Assembly (NCBI RefSeq): GCF_014645835.1 | Contig: NZ_BMMM01000011.1 | Location: 310,001 to 374,000 of the forward strand | Direction: 5' to 3' | Length of the DNA stretch: 64,000 nt | Origin: Streptomyces albiflavescens | Lineage (GTDB): Bacteria; Actinomycetota; Actinomycetes; Streptomycetales; Streptomycetaceae | In this document: one piece after another, positions 8,147 through 17,792 of the stretch | Layout of the letters: the number at the start of each line of letters is the position of its first letter | Position numbering within the stretch: the first letter of the stretch is position 1 | Position numbers and translations under genes: made by a program | The notes under the pieces: model-generated | Databases searched by the model: none | What the model was told of the DNA's origin: nothing | What the model saw: the letters and a program-made list of their open reading frames with translations, nothing else

Positions 8147-9181
8147 GTGTCCCACAGCACGGTGCCTCGGAGCAGGGCCGAGGCGAAGACGACCGATCAG
8201 CAGACGGCCCCGGGGCCCGCCAAGAAGCGCGCGGCCTCGGGAAGGCGTACGGGGAAGATCAGCTTCCGGCTCCGGTTCAGACGCGACCGCACCCTGATCC
8301 TGATGACGCTGCCGGCGATCGCGCTGATCCTCGTCTTCACCTACATACCGGTCCTCGGCAACGTGGTCGCCTTCCAGGACTACGACCCGTACCTGAGCGA
8401 CAACGGCTTCGTCGCCATGTTCGAGAGTCCCTGGGTCGGCTTCGAGAACTTCCAGCGGATCTTCGAGGACTCGGCCTTCTGGCACGCGGTGCAGAACACC
8501 TTCGTGCTGTTCTTCCTCCAGCTGGTGCTGTACTTCCCGATCCCGATCCTGCTCGCGCTGCTGATCAACAGCGTGGTCAGGCCCCGGGTCAGGGCGGTCG
8601 CCCAGGCGATCATGTACCTCCCGCACTTCTTCTCGTGGGTCCTCGTCGTCACCGTCTTCCAGCAGATCTTCGGCGGCGCGGGCATCATCGCGCAGACCCT
8701 GCGGCAACACGGGCACAAGGGCATCGACCTGATGACCGACCCGGGGATCTTCAAGTTCCTGGTGACGGCCGAGGGCGTCTGGAAGGACGCGGGCTGGGGC
8801 ATCATCGTCTTCCTCGCGGCCCTGTCCTCCGTCTCGAACGACCTGTACGAGGCCGCCGCGATGGACGGCGCCGGGCGCTGGCGGCGGATGTGGCACGTCA
8901 CGCTGCCCGCGCTGCGTCCGGTGATCGCCCTGCTCCTGGTGCTCCGCGTCGGCGACGCCCTCACCGTCGGCTTCGAGCAACTGCTGCTCCAGCGCGACTC
9001 CGTGGGGCCGGGAGCCTCCGAGGTCCTCGACACCTACGTCTGGTGGAACGGCATCCGCAACCAGGACTTCGGTTACGCCGCCGCTGCCGGACTCATCAAG
9101 GGCATCGTCGGCCTGGGCCTCGTCCTGACCGCCAACAAGGTCGCCCACCTCATGGGTGAGCAGGGGGTGTACAAGAAATGA
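8147..9181 (+). CDS. Sugar ABC transporter permease, LplB-type
   Basis: 344 residues, GTG start with AAGGAG 8 bp upstream, 26 bp after the binding-protein gene. A basic cytoplasmic N-terminus of ~45 residues precedes six predicted membrane spans, the first around LILMTLPAIALILVFTYI. The permease EAA loop is clear at about residue 235 (YEAAAMDGAGRWRRMW), the contact site for the ATPase. It forms a heterodimer channel with the next product. No ATPase gene is present in the operon. Confidence 0.92.
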   Translation: MSHSTVPRSRAEAKTTDQQTAPGPAKKRAASGRRTGKISFRLRFRRDRTLILMTLPAIALILVFTYIPVLGNVVAFQDYDPYLSDNGFVAMFESPWVGFENFQRIFEDSAFWHAVQNTFVLFFLQLVLYFPIPILLALLINSVVRPRVRAVAQAIMYLPHFFSWVLVVTVFQQIFGGAGIIAQTLRQHGHKGIDLMTDPGIFKFLVTAEGVWKDAGWGIIVFLAALSSVSNDLYEAAAMDGAGRWRRMWHVTLPALRPVIALLLVLRVGDALTVGFEQLLLQRDSVGPGASEVLDTYVWWNGIRNQDFGYAAAAGLIKGIVGLGLVLTANKVAHLMGEQGVYKK

Positions 9182-10125
9182 CCGCCGTCATCGACAAGCC
9201 CGCCGCCGACTTCTCCGGCAAGCCGAGCCGGTGGGCCGCGCCGCCCCGGCCGGCCTGGGAGGAGGAGCCGAGCAGGGCGGGCCTCGCGGGCAAGGGCCTC
9301 GCCCTCACCCTGGCCGCTCTCGCGATCCTCTTCCCGCTCTGGATCGTCATCGTCACCAGCCTCCAGTCGAGGAAGACCATCGACGCGGCCGGCGGCCTGG
9401 TGGTGATCCCCAGGGGCATCACCTTCGTCGCCTACAAGGAACTGCTCACCGGCGGCCAGGTCCAGCGCGCCCCCATGGTCAGCCTGGGCGTGACGCTCGT
9501 CGGCACCCTGTTCAGCATGGCCGTCTCGGTCCTGTGCGCGTACGGCCTCTCGCGCATCGGATCGCTCGGGCACCGCTGGCTGCTGATGCTGCTGCTCGCC
9601 ACGATGTTCTTCGGCGCGGGCCTGATCCCGACCTATCTGCTGGTGCAGGCCCTCGGCCTCACCGACACCTACCTCGCGCTGATCCTGCCCAGTGCGGTGA
9701 GCGTCTTCAACATCCTGGTGCTGCGCTCGTTCTTCATGGGGATCTCGCCCGAACTCATCGACAGCGCCCGCATCGACGGTGCGGGCGACTGGCGGATCCT
9801 GTGGACGATCGTGATGCCGCTCTCCCGGGCCGTGCTCGCGGTGATCTCGCTCTTCTACGCGGTCGGGTACTGGAGCGCCTGGTTCAACGCCTCCATCTAT
9901 CTCACCGACCAGGACATGATGCCGCTGCAGAACGTCATGATCCAGCTGGTGCAGAAGCAGGAACGTCCCGTTGGCCTCGCGACCCAGATCAACACCGGTC
10001 AGCTGTCGCCGCTCGCCATCCAGATGGCCGTGATGGTCATGGCCCTGCTGCCGGTCGCGATCCTCTCGCCGTTCGTCCAGCGGCACTTCAAGAAGGGCAT
10101 GCTCACGGGCGCGGTCAAGGGCTGA
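9178..10125 (+). CDS. Sugar ABC transporter permease, LplC/YtcP-type
   Basis: 315 residues, overlapping the previous gene by four bases (ATGA), which implies translational coupling. It has six predicted spans and the EAA loop IDSARIDGAGDWRILW. It is the second half of the transmembrane channel. Streptomyces importers of this class usually share the ATPase MsiK encoded elsewhere, which fits the absence of an ATPase here. Confidence 0.92.
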   Translation: MTAVIDKPAADFSGKPSRWAAPPRPAWEEEPSRAGLAGKGLALTLAALAILFPLWIVIVTSLQSRKTIDAAGGLVVIPRGITFVAYKELLTGGQVQRAPMVSLGVTLVGTLFSMAVSVLCAYGLSRIGSLGHRWLLMLLLATMFFGAGLIPTYLLVQALGLTDTYLALILPSAVSVFNILVLRSFFMGISPELIDSARIDGAGDWRILWTIVMPLSRAVLAVISLFYAVGYWSAWFNASIYLTDQDMMPLQNVMIQLVQKQERPVGLATQINTGQLSPLAIQMAVMVMALLPVAILSPFVQRHFKKGMLTGAVKG

Positions 10126-10162
10126 CGTGCGTCGGCCCTCTCTCCCCGGCCCCTCTACTCCG

Positions 10163-10200
10163 CCGCGGCCGACCCGCTCCTGATCGGCGGTCGGCCGTGG
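10163..10200 (+). terminator. Intra-operon hairpin, possible attenuator
   Basis: A 12-bp stem with one wobble pair (arms 10163-10174 and 10189-10200, core GGCCGACC) lies 37 bp after the second permease gene and ahead of GH74. It may lower expression of the hydrolase genes relative to the importer or mark a processing site. The rest of the 286-bp gap 10126-10411 holds a copy of the intergenic repeat (about 10304-10339) and no gene or operator that I can see. Confidence 0.45.
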
Positions 10201-10303
10201 CGGGCCCAGCGATCCGCCCCGTGGGCCCGACGTTCCACTCCATGGGGTCGACCGGAAAACCGGGTCCGTGAACTGCCCGCCGTCCGTGAGCCACGGATCC
10301 GTC

Positions 10304-10339
10304 GTGGCTGGTCGCGCAGTTCCCCGCGCGCCTGACGGG
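10304..10339 (+). repeat. Second copy of the intergenic repeat seen at 1407-1445
   Basis: The segment GTCGCGCAGTTCCCCGCG followed by CCTGACGGG matches the copy after the PucR gene with one substitution in the shared region. Confidence 0.6.
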
Positions 10340-10411
10340 TCCTGCCGTCCACCCCTGTCACAGGGCGCCCCCTCGCTTCTCCCCACCCCCTCTCCCAGAA
10401 CGAGGCATGTC

Positions 10412-12661
10412 ATGCGCACACCCCGTCTGAGCAGACGAGCCGTTCTCGCCGGGACCGCCGCCACGGCCGCGCTCACCACCGTCCCCGCTCTGGGGTCCCA
10501 GGCGCACGCCGCCGAGACCACCGCCACTCCGCCGTACCGCTGGCGCAACGCCGTCATCGGCGGCACCGGCTTCGTCACCGGCGTTCTCTTCCACCCCGCC
10601 GTACGCGGTCTCGCCTACGCCCGCACGGACATCGGCGGTGCCTACCGCTGGGACGACCGGGTCGCCCACTGGACGCCGCTCACCGATCACCTCGGCTGGG
10701 ACGACTGGAACCTTCTCGGCGTCGAGGCGCTCGCCGTCGACCCCGCGCACCCCGACCGGCTGTACATCGCCCTCGGCACCTACGCCCAGTCGTGGGCGGG
10801 CAACGGCGCGGTCCTGCGCTCCGAGGACCGCGGTGCCACCTGGACCCGTACCGATCTGTCCGTGAAGCTCGGTGCCAACGAGGACGGGCGGGGAGCCGGG
10901 GAGCGGCTCCTCGTCGATCCGCGCGACAGCGACACGCTGTGGCTGGGCACCCGGCACGACGGGGTGCTGAAGTCCACGGACCGGGGAGCCACTTGGGCGG
11001 CCGTCAGCGCTTTTCCGGCGACCGCGAGCTCCTCCGGGCAGGGCATCACCTTCCTCGTCGCGGCCGGACGCGCCGTCTACGCCGGCTGGGGCGACGGCGA
11101 CGGCACCGCGGGCACGGCGAACCTGTACCGCACAGCCGACGGCACGACCTGGGAGGCCGTACCCGGGCAGCCGTCCGGCACCTCCGCCAAGGTCCCGCTC
11201 CGCGCCGCGTACGACACGCACACCCGCGAGCTGTACGTGACGTACGGCAACGCGCCCGGGCCCAACGGTCAGTCCGACGGCAGTGTGCACAAGCTGCGCA
11301 CCGCCACGGGGACGTGGACCGACGTGACCCCGGTGAAGCCGGGCGGGACCACGTCCGAGGACCCCGCCCACACGTCGAGTGGTGGGGGTGGCTCCGCGGA
11401 CACCTTCGCCTACGGCGGTGTCGCCGTCGACGCCTGCCGCGCGGGCGCCCTCGTGGTGTCCACCAACAACCGCTGGGCGGAGGGCGACACGGTGTTCCGG
11501 ACCACCGACGGTGGCCGTACCTGGAGGTCCCTCAAGGACGTCGCCGTGTTCGACGTGTCCGAGACTCCCTTCCTCAACTGGGGTGGCGACCAGCCCAAGT
11601 TCGGCTGGTGGATCCAGGCCGTCGCCGTGGACCCGTACGACTCGAAGCACATCGTGTACGGGACCGGGGCGACCCTCTACGGCACCCGCGACCTCAGGCG
11701 CTGGGCGCCGCAGATCCGCGGTCTGGAGGAGACGGCCGTGCGCCGGCTGATCTCGCCCCCGACCGGGGAGGCGCATCTGATCAGCGGACTCGGGGACATC
11801 GGCGTGATGTACCACGAGCGGCTCACGGCGTCTCCGTCGCGCGGCATGGCGGCGAACCCCGTGTTCGGGTCGGCGACGGGACTCGCGCAGGCCGCGGCCA
11901 AGCCGTCGTATGTCGTCCGCGCGGGCTGGGGCGACAACGGCAACGGTGCTTACTCGCACGACGGCGGGCAGACCTGGGCGCCCTTCGCGGCCCAGCCCGA
12001 CATCGCCAAGAGCGCACCGGGGCCGATCGCCACCAACGCCGACGGCAGCACCCTGCTGTGGTCCTTCGTGCACTGGGACGGCACGACGTACGCAGCGCAC
12101 CGCTCGACGGACAACGGTGCGACCTGGTCCGAGGTCTCCTCCTTCCCGAAGGGCGCCACGCCGGTCGCCGACCCGGCCGACCCGACGCTCTTCTACGCGT
12201 ACGACACCGACACAGGAACACTGTTCGCCAGCACTGACAGTGGCCGCTCCTTCACGGCCCGTGCGACCGGACTGCCCTCGGGCGACAGCCAGTTCCCACT
12301 CGTCGCGGCGCCGGGGCGCTCCGCCGACCTGTGGCTGAGCACGAAGTGGAATGGCCTCTACCGGTCCACCGACGGTGGCGCAGGCTTCGACAAGGTCACC
12401 AGCTGCTGGGCCTCGTACACGCTCGGCTTCGGCAGGGCCGCCGACGGCGCGGACTACCCGGCGATCTACCAGGTCGGTTCGACGGAGACCATGACCGCCG
12501 TCTACCGCTCCGACGACGCGGCCGGCACATGGGTCCGTATCAACGACGACGCCCACCAGTGGGGCTGGATCGGCGAGGTCTTCACGGGCGACCCGCGCGT
12601 GTACGGCCGGGTCTACCTCGGCACGAACGGGCGAGGCATCCAGTACGGGGAGCCCGTCTGA
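10412..12661 (+). CDS. Secreted GH74 xyloglucanase
   Basis: 749 residues from the ATG at 10412 (GAGG upstream). The twin-arginine signal is SRRAVLAG with a cleavage region near SQAHA-AE. The body is a double seven-bladed propeller with repeated BNR-type blades (SEDRGATWTRT, STDRGATW, TTDGGRTW, STDNGATW, STDSGRSF). The GH74 signature ARTDIGGAYRW carries the first catalytic aspartate. It hydrolyses the beta-1,4-glucan backbone of xyloglucan outside the cell. No carbohydrate-binding module follows; the protein ends with the propeller. The stop codon overlaps the start of GH42 by one base. Confidence 0.92.
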   Translation: MRTPRLSRRAVLAGTAATAALTTVPALGSQAHAAETTATPPYRWRNAVIGGTGFVTGVLFHPAVRGLAYARTDIGGAYRWDDRVAHWTPLTDHLGWDDWNLLGVEALAVDPAHPDRLYIALGTYAQSWAGNGAVLRSEDRGATWTRTDLSVKLGANEDGRGAGERLLVDPRDSDTLWLGTRHDGVLKSTDRGATWAAVSAFPATASSSGQGITFLVAAGRAVYAGWGDGDGTAGTANLYRTADGTTWEAVPGQPSGTSAKVPLRAAYDTHTRELYVTYGNAPGPNGQSDGSVHKLRTATGTWTDVTPVKPGGTTSEDPAHTSSGGGGSADTFAYGGVAVDACRAGALVVSTNNRWAEGDTVFRTTDGGRTWRSLKDVAVFDVSETPFLNWGGDQPKFGWWIQAVAVDPYDSKHIVYGTGATLYGTRDLRRWAPQIRGLEETAVRRLISPPTGEAHLISGLGDIGVMYHERLTASPSRGMAANPVFGSATGLAQAAAKPSYVVRAGWGDNGNGAYSHDGGQTWAPFAAQPDIAKSAPGPIATNADGSTLLWSFVHWDGTTYAAHRSTDNGATWSEVSSFPKGATPVADPADPTLFYAYDTDTGTLFASTDSGRSFTARATGLPSGDSQFPLVAAPGRSADLWLSTKWNGLYRSTDGGAGFDKVTSCWASYTLGFGRAADGADYPAIYQVGSTETMTAVYRSDDAAGTWVRINDDAHQWGWIGEVFTGDPRVYGRVYLGTNGRGIQYGEPV

Positions 12662-14637
12662 TGCCGGGGCTCAGTGACGCCACCCGTGGCCGCATCCTCT
12701 TCGGCGGCGACTACAACCCCGAGCAGTGGCCCGAGGAGACCTGGCACGAGGACGTACGCCTCATGAAGGAGGCCGACGTCAACTCCGTCACCGTCGGTGT
12801 CTTCTCCTGGGCGAGGCTCGAACCGCGCCCGGGTGCACGGGAGTTCGGCTGGCTCGACCGACTGATGGATCTGATGCACGCGAACGGCATCGGTGTCGTC
12901 CTCGCCACGCCCACCTCCTCGCCCCCGCCCTGGATGGGCCGCCTGCACCCCGAGACACTGCCCCGGGACGAGGAAGGGCGCACCGAATGGTGGGGCTCCC
13001 GCCAGCACTTCTCGCACTCCAGTGCCGTCTACCGTCGCTACGCCGCCGCCATCACCGAGGATCTGGCGGCCCGCTACGGCAGCCACCCGGCCCTCACCCT
13101 GTGGCACATCAACAACGAGTACTGCACCTTCGACCACGGAGACGAGGCGGCCGCCACCTTCCGCCGCTGGCTCCAGGACAAGTACCGCACGATCGAGACT
13201 CTCAACGAGGCCTGGGGCACGGCCTTCTGGAGTCAGGGTTACGACGGCTGGCACGAGGTGCTCCCGCCACGCCACGCGCACTACATGAAGAACCCGACGC
13301 AGGTGCTCGACTTCAGGCGCTTCACCTGCGACATGCTCCTGGAGTGCTACCGCGCCGAGCGGGACATCGTCCGCCGGCACACCCCGGACATCCCTGTCAC
13401 CAGCAACTTCATGCCGATGTGGGTGGGGCAGGACGCCTGGAAGTGGGCCGCCGAGGAGGACGTCGTCTCCGTCGACATCTACCCGGATCCGCGTGACCCC
13501 TTCGGCGCCCAGAACGGCGCGCTCATCCAGGACATGACCCGCTCCCAGGCGGCCGGCGGCCCCTGGATGCTCATGGAGCAGGCGGCCGGACCCGTCAACT
13601 GGCGCGGGGTGAACCACCCCAAGCCGCGCGGCCTCAACCGCCTCTGGTCCCTCCAGGCCGTGGCGCGCGGCGCCGATGCCGTCTGCTACTTCCAGTGGCG
13701 GCAGTCCCGGCAGGGCGCGGAGAAGTTCCACTCGGGGATGGTCAGCCACGCGGGGGAGCGGGGTCGCACCTTCCAGGAGATCAAGCAACTCGGTGCCGAA
13801 CTCGCCCTCGTCGGCGGCGAAGTCGCGGGCACTCGGCTCACCTCCGACATCGCGATCCTGCACGACTGGAACTCCTGGTGGGCCGGCGCGCAGGACGGCC
13901 GCCTCTCCCGCGAGGTCGACTACCCCGAGGTCATGCGTGCCTGGCACCGTGCCCTGTGGGAGGCCCACCTCACCACCGCCTTCGCGCACCCCGAGCACGA
14001 CCTGTCCGCGTACCGGCTCGTCGTCGTACCGCAGCTCTACCTGCTCACGGACGCGGCGATCGACAACCTCCTCGCGTACGTACGAGGAGGGGGGACCCTC
14101 GTCTGCGGCTTCCTCAGTGGCGTCGCCGACGAGGACGACCGGGTACGCCCCGGCGGCATGGACGCTCGTCTGCGCGAACTGTTCGGCATCCGCACGCTGC
14201 ACGAGTGGTGGCCGCTGGATGCGGGGGAGACCGCCGAGTGCGACGGCTTCCGGGGCACCCTGTGGTCCGAGGAGATCGAGGCGGCCGAGGACGCCGTCGC
14301 GGAGGCCGTGTACCGGGGCGGCGAGTTGGACGGGCTGCCGGCCGTGCTCCGTAAGGGCGGCGCCTGGTACCTCTCCACACTGCCCGAGCCCGAGGTGCTG
14401 CGGGTCCTGCTGGCCGGGATCGCGGAGGACGCTGGTGCGCGGCCGCCGCTCGACGGCCTTCCCGCCGGGGTGGAGGCCGTACGTCGTGGCGGGCTGCTGT
14501 TCCTCCTCCATCACGGGCCGGACCGGGTCGCCGTCTCGGTGCCCGGACGCCATCGTGACCTGCTCACCGGTGCCGATGTGACGGAGGCCGTGGAGCTGGG
14601 CCGGTACGGCGTCGTCGTGCTGGAGCCGGCCCCATGA
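12661..14637 (+). CDS. Intracellular GH42 beta-galactosidase
   Basis: 658 residues from the ATG at 12661, which overlaps the GH74 stop (TGATG). The N-terminal TIM barrel opens with GGDYNPEQWPEETW. The acid/base glutamate is in HINNEYC (about E153) and the nucleophile in LMEQAAGPVNW (about E306). The trimerisation and C-terminal beta domains follow, the full GH42 layout. There is no signal peptide, so it acts on imported material, probably removing beta-linked galactose from xyloglucan side chains. Some GH42 enzymes prefer other galactosides or alpha-L-arabinopyranosides, so the exact linkage is open. Confidence 0.93.
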   Translation: MPGLSDATRGRILFGGDYNPEQWPEETWHEDVRLMKEADVNSVTVGVFSWARLEPRPGAREFGWLDRLMDLMHANGIGVVLATPTSSPPPWMGRLHPETLPRDEEGRTEWWGSRQHFSHSSAVYRRYAAAITEDLAARYGSHPALTLWHINNEYCTFDHGDEAAATFRRWLQDKYRTIETLNEAWGTAFWSQGYDGWHEVLPPRHAHYMKNPTQVLDFRRFTCDMLLECYRAERDIVRRHTPDIPVTSNFMPMWVGQDAWKWAAEEDVVSVDIYPDPRDPFGAQNGALIQDMTRSQAAGGPWMLMEQAAGPVNWRGVNHPKPRGLNRLWSLQAVARGADAVCYFQWRQSRQGAEKFHSGMVSHAGERGRTFQEIKQLGAELALVGGEVAGTRLTSDIAILHDWNSWWAGAQDGRLSREVDYPEVMRAWHRALWEAHLTTAFAHPEHDLSAYRLVVVPQLYLLTDAAIDNLLAYVRGGGTLVCGFLSGVADEDDRVRPGGMDARLRELFGIRTLHEWWPLDAGETAECDGFRGTLWSEEIEAAEDAVAEAVYRGGELDGLPAVLRKGGAWYLSTLPEPEVLRVLLAGIAEDAGARPPLDGLPAGVEAVRRGGLLFLLHHGPDRVAVSVPGRHRDLLTGADVTEAVELGRYGVVVLEPAP

Positions 14638-16949
14638 GCGCGCCCGTCCACAGCACCTGGGAACCGCTGCCCGCAGCCCGCTGGGAGGACGCCTTCCTGA
14701 GCGGGAACGGTACGCATGGCGCCATGGTGTTCGGAGATCCGAACGGCGACCGGGTCATCGTCAACCACCACAGCCTGGTCCGGCCGAACGGCAGCGAGCG
14801 TGCGCGTCCGCCCGCTCTCGCCGACCAGCTCGCCGACGTACAGGACCGGTTGCTGGCCGGGGACGTCACGGCGGGGGAGGCCTTCACCGACGGGCGGCCG
14901 CTGCTCTGGGTACAGCCCTTCCACCCCGCGTTCCAGGTGCGGCTGCGCCGACCGGCGGCGGAATGGCGCTCGTACCGGCGCGAGGTCGACTTCACCACCG
15001 GTGTCGTCGGCGCCGAGTGCGGCAGCTGGCGCAGCGAGGTCTTCGTCTCCCGGGCCGACGACGTCGTCGTCCAGTACGTGACCGAGTCCGATCTCACCGT
15101 CGACGTGACCCTCGACCACCGACTGCCGGGCGCCCCAGCCGACTTGACGGTGGGGCACAGTGCCGTCCTCACTCCCGAGGGCGCCCTCCTCACGCTGCGC
15201 GCCCGCTATCCGGGCAGCGACCTGGCGTACACGGGGGTGACGCTCGTCGTGGTCACGGGCGGCCGGACTCGGACCGCGCTTCCCGGCGTACGGGTGGAGG
15301 GCGCGCGCTCGCTGCTTCTGCTCACCCGGGTGCGGCGGCACACGGGCGAACTGGACGCCTTGACCGAGGCCCGCGAGCTGCGCGCCCTGCTGCGCCAGGC
15401 CGTCGGCCGGGGCGCCGGCCAGGCCACCGGTCGAGTCGACGCCGAAGCCGGCACCGCCGCCGACTTCGGCTCCGACAGCGACTTCGGCTCCGACTTCGCC
15501 TCCGCCTCCGCCTCCGACGATGCCGCGTACACCCACCTGCTGGCCCGCCACACCGCACTCCACCGCCCCGCCTACCTCCGCACCGCTCTCGACCTGGACG
15601 CCGACGCCGCCGAACGTGCGCTGCCGGGCTCGGACTTGGTCCACCGCCCCAAGAGCCCCGCCCTCCTGGAGCGGCTCTTCGCGGCAGGGCGCTACCACCT
15701 GCTGTCGTCCGCGGGGACGCTGCCACCACGGCTCACCGGACTGTGGACGGGCGACTGGGACACTGCCTGGTCCGGGGCGTTCACGACGGACGCCAACCTC
15801 AACCTCCAGACGGCGTCGGCCGCCGCGGCCTCGCTTCCGGAGGTCACTCAGGCCCATGCCGCCCTGGTCCACGGCCAGTTGCCCCACTGGCGCGACAACG
15901 CCCGGGCGATCTTCGGCACACGGGGTGTCGTGGCCCCGGCGCACACCGACGGCGAGTCCGGGCACATCTACCACCTCAGTCGCGAGTACCCCCTGCACGT
16001 GTGGACCGCGGGCGCCGACTGGCTCCTGAAGCCGCTCGTGGACCACGACGAGACGCGTGGCGAGCACGACGCGCGCCTCGGTGAAGCCCTCGCCGAAGTG
16101 GCCTGCTTCTACGAGGACTTCCTCACCCGAACCGATGACGACGGCCACCTAGTGATCGTGCCGTCCTACTCCCCGGAGAACCGGCCCGCGAACGCGAGCT
16201 GGGTCACCCTGAACGCCGCGATGGACCTCTCCGCGGCCCGCCACGCCCTGCGCACGGCGGCCGACTACCACCCAGGACCCGACGCCGAACGCTGGCGCGC
16301 GCTCGCCGACCGGCTGCCGCCGCACCGGGTCAACGCCGAGGGGGCGCTGGCCGAGTGGGCCTGGCCCGGTCTCGACGACACCTACGACCACCGCCATCTC
16401 AGCCACCTCTACGGCGTCTGGCCGCTCGACGAGATCAACCCCTACGACACCCCGGATCTCGCCGCGGCGGCCCGTCGCGCGCTCGAACTGCGCGGCGCCG
16501 AGAACGACTCCGCGCACGGCCACCTCCACCACGCCCTGGTGGCGGCCCGGCTGAGGGACGGGGAACGGGTGGCGGCGGCCCTGGACAACGTCCTGGCCGG
16601 GAACTTCTTCCACGTCTCCCTGATGAGCGGGCACTACCCGAACCGGCACGTCTACAACGCGGACGCCGCCCACACCCTGCCCGCCGTGCTGATCGAGATG
16701 CTCGTCCAGTCGACTCCCGACCGGCTGGTCCTGCTGCCCGCGCTTCCGGCGGCGTACCCGACGGGGCGACTACGGGGCATCCGCACGCGGTTCGGGGCGG
16801 AGCTCGACCTCACCTGGAGCCCGCGAGAGACCACCGCGGTCATACGCCCGACCCGTACCCACCGCGTCGAAGTCCGGACTTCCCTCGGCGCCGAACCGCT
16901 CGACCTCGTCGCCGGAGAAGACCACGTCCTCAGCCTGGGGGCGTGGTAA
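14634..16949 (+). CDS. GH95-type alpha-L-fucosidase (divergent)
   Basis: 771 residues, four-base overlap with GH42. It has an N-terminal beta-sandwich (WEDAFLSGNGTHGAMVFGDP) and an (alpha/alpha)6 barrel. The GH95 base motif appears as TDANLNLQT, the acid region as SYSPENRP, and the late aspartate may be the one in YNADAAHT. There is no signal peptide. It probably removes terminal alpha-1,2-fucose from imported xyloglucan fragments; GH95 also contains alpha-L-galactosidases. Before the barrel, around residues 280-295, there is a short low-complexity run of FGSD repeats. Family membership is good, although motif wording departs from the best-studied members. Confidence 0.82.
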   Translation: MSAPVHSTWEPLPAARWEDAFLSGNGTHGAMVFGDPNGDRVIVNHHSLVRPNGSERARPPALADQLADVQDRLLAGDVTAGEAFTDGRPLLWVQPFHPAFQVRLRRPAAEWRSYRREVDFTTGVVGAECGSWRSEVFVSRADDVVVQYVTESDLTVDVTLDHRLPGAPADLTVGHSAVLTPEGALLTLRARYPGSDLAYTGVTLVVVTGGRTRTALPGVRVEGARSLLLLTRVRRHTGELDALTEARELRALLRQAVGRGAGQATGRVDAEAGTAADFGSDSDFGSDFASASASDDAAYTHLLARHTALHRPAYLRTALDLDADAAERALPGSDLVHRPKSPALLERLFAAGRYHLLSSAGTLPPRLTGLWTGDWDTAWSGAFTTDANLNLQTASAAAASLPEVTQAHAALVHGQLPHWRDNARAIFGTRGVVAPAHTDGESGHIYHLSREYPLHVWTAGADWLLKPLVDHDETRGEHDARLGEALAEVACFYEDFLTRTDDDGHLVIVPSYSPENRPANASWVTLNAAMDLSAARHALRTAADYHPGPDAERWRALADRLPPHRVNAEGALAEWAWPGLDDTYDHRHLSHLYGVWPLDEINPYDTPDLAAAARRALELRGAENDSAHGHLHHALVAARLRDGERVAAALDNVLAGNFFHVSLMSGHYPNRHVYNADAAHTLPAVLIEMLVQSTPDRLVLLPALPAAYPTGRLRGIRTRFGAELDLTWSPRETTAVIRPTRTHRVEVRTSLGAEPLDLVAGEDHVLSLGAW

Positions 16950-16984
16950 CCCCCGCAACTCCCCCCACCCATGGAAGGGACACC

Positions 16985-17698
16985 ATGGCAACACGCACGC
17001 TGAGCAGGATCACCAAGGCGATGCTGGCCCCCGCCCTCGCGCTGGGCGCCACCATCGGCCTCGCCTCCGCCCCCGCCCAGGCCGCCGTCTGGAACTCCTG
17101 CGACCAGTGGGGCAACACCACCCTGAACGGCTACACGCTCTACAACAACATCTGGGGCTCCGGCGCCGGCAGCCAGTGCATCTGGGCCAACTCCGGTACC
17201 AACTGGGGAGTGTGGGCGGACCACCCCAACACCGGCGGCATCAAGTCCTACCCCAACTCCAAGAAGGTGATCAACAAGTCGATCACCTCGCTCGGCTCGC
17301 TCTCCAGCAGCTACAACGTCACGGTCCCGTCGTCCGGCGCGTACAACACGTCGTACGACATCTGGGACACCGACTACGACTACGAGATCATGCTCTGGGT
17401 CAACAAGACCGGGGCCGTCGGACCCCTCGGCACCTCGCAGGGCAACGTGACGCTGGGCGGTCACACCTGGACCGTCTACAAGGGCAACAACGGCGCCAAC
17501 GACGTCTTCTCGTTCGTGCGCACCTCGAATTCCAGCTCCGGCACGGTGAACGTGCTGCCGATCCTGAAGTGGATCAAGGACACCAAGGGCTGGTTCGGCA
17601 ACGAGACCATCGGTGATGTGCAGTTCGGCTTCGAGATCACCTCGTCCTCGGGCGGCCTCGAATTCGTCACCAACAATCTGACCGTCAGCAGCAGTTGA
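16985..17698 (+). CDS. Secreted GH12 endo-glucanase/xyloglucanase
   Basis: 237 residues. AAGGGA lies upstream of the ATG, and the signal peptide ends near APAQA-AVW. The GH12 jelly roll is complete: NNIWGSG, WGVWADHPN, the nucleophile in YEIMLW (about E134) and the acid/base in VQFGFEIT (about E217). No binding module is attached. It cuts beta-1,4-glucans outside the cell and in this locus probably xyloglucan. It is 35 bp after GH95, the last gene of the plus-strand string, and is followed by a bidirectional terminator. Confidence 0.93.
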   Translation: MATRTLSRITKAMLAPALALGATIGLASAPAQAAVWNSCDQWGNTTLNGYTLYNNIWGSGAGSQCIWANSGTNWGVWADHPNTGGIKSYPNSKKVINKSITSLGSLSSSYNVTVPSSGAYNTSYDIWDTDYDYEIMLWVNKTGAVGPLGTSQGNVTLGGHTWTVYKGNNGANDVFSFVRTSNSSSGTVNVLPILKWIKDTKGWFGNETIGDVQFGFEITSSSGGLEFVTNNLTVSSS

Positions 17699-17754
17699 TC
17701 CGGCTCCTCGGCAGCAGCCCGACAGTCATCAGCAGCTGACCGAGAGATGAGCCC

Positions 17755-17788
17755 GTGCGGCCGGTTCCCCTCGGGGGACCGGCCGCAC
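17755..17788. terminator. Bidirectional terminator between GH12 and GH31
   Basis: A 16-bp stem with one mismatch (GTGCGGCCGGTTCCCC at 17755-17770, right arm 17773-17788) with a TC loop, lying between two convergent genes. Confidence 0.8.
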
Positions 17789-17792
17789 TCCG

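Noticed and set aside
17699..17754. Second small gene after GH12
   Set aside because: Only an imperfect echo of the GH12 3' end; no start codon with a ribosome site.
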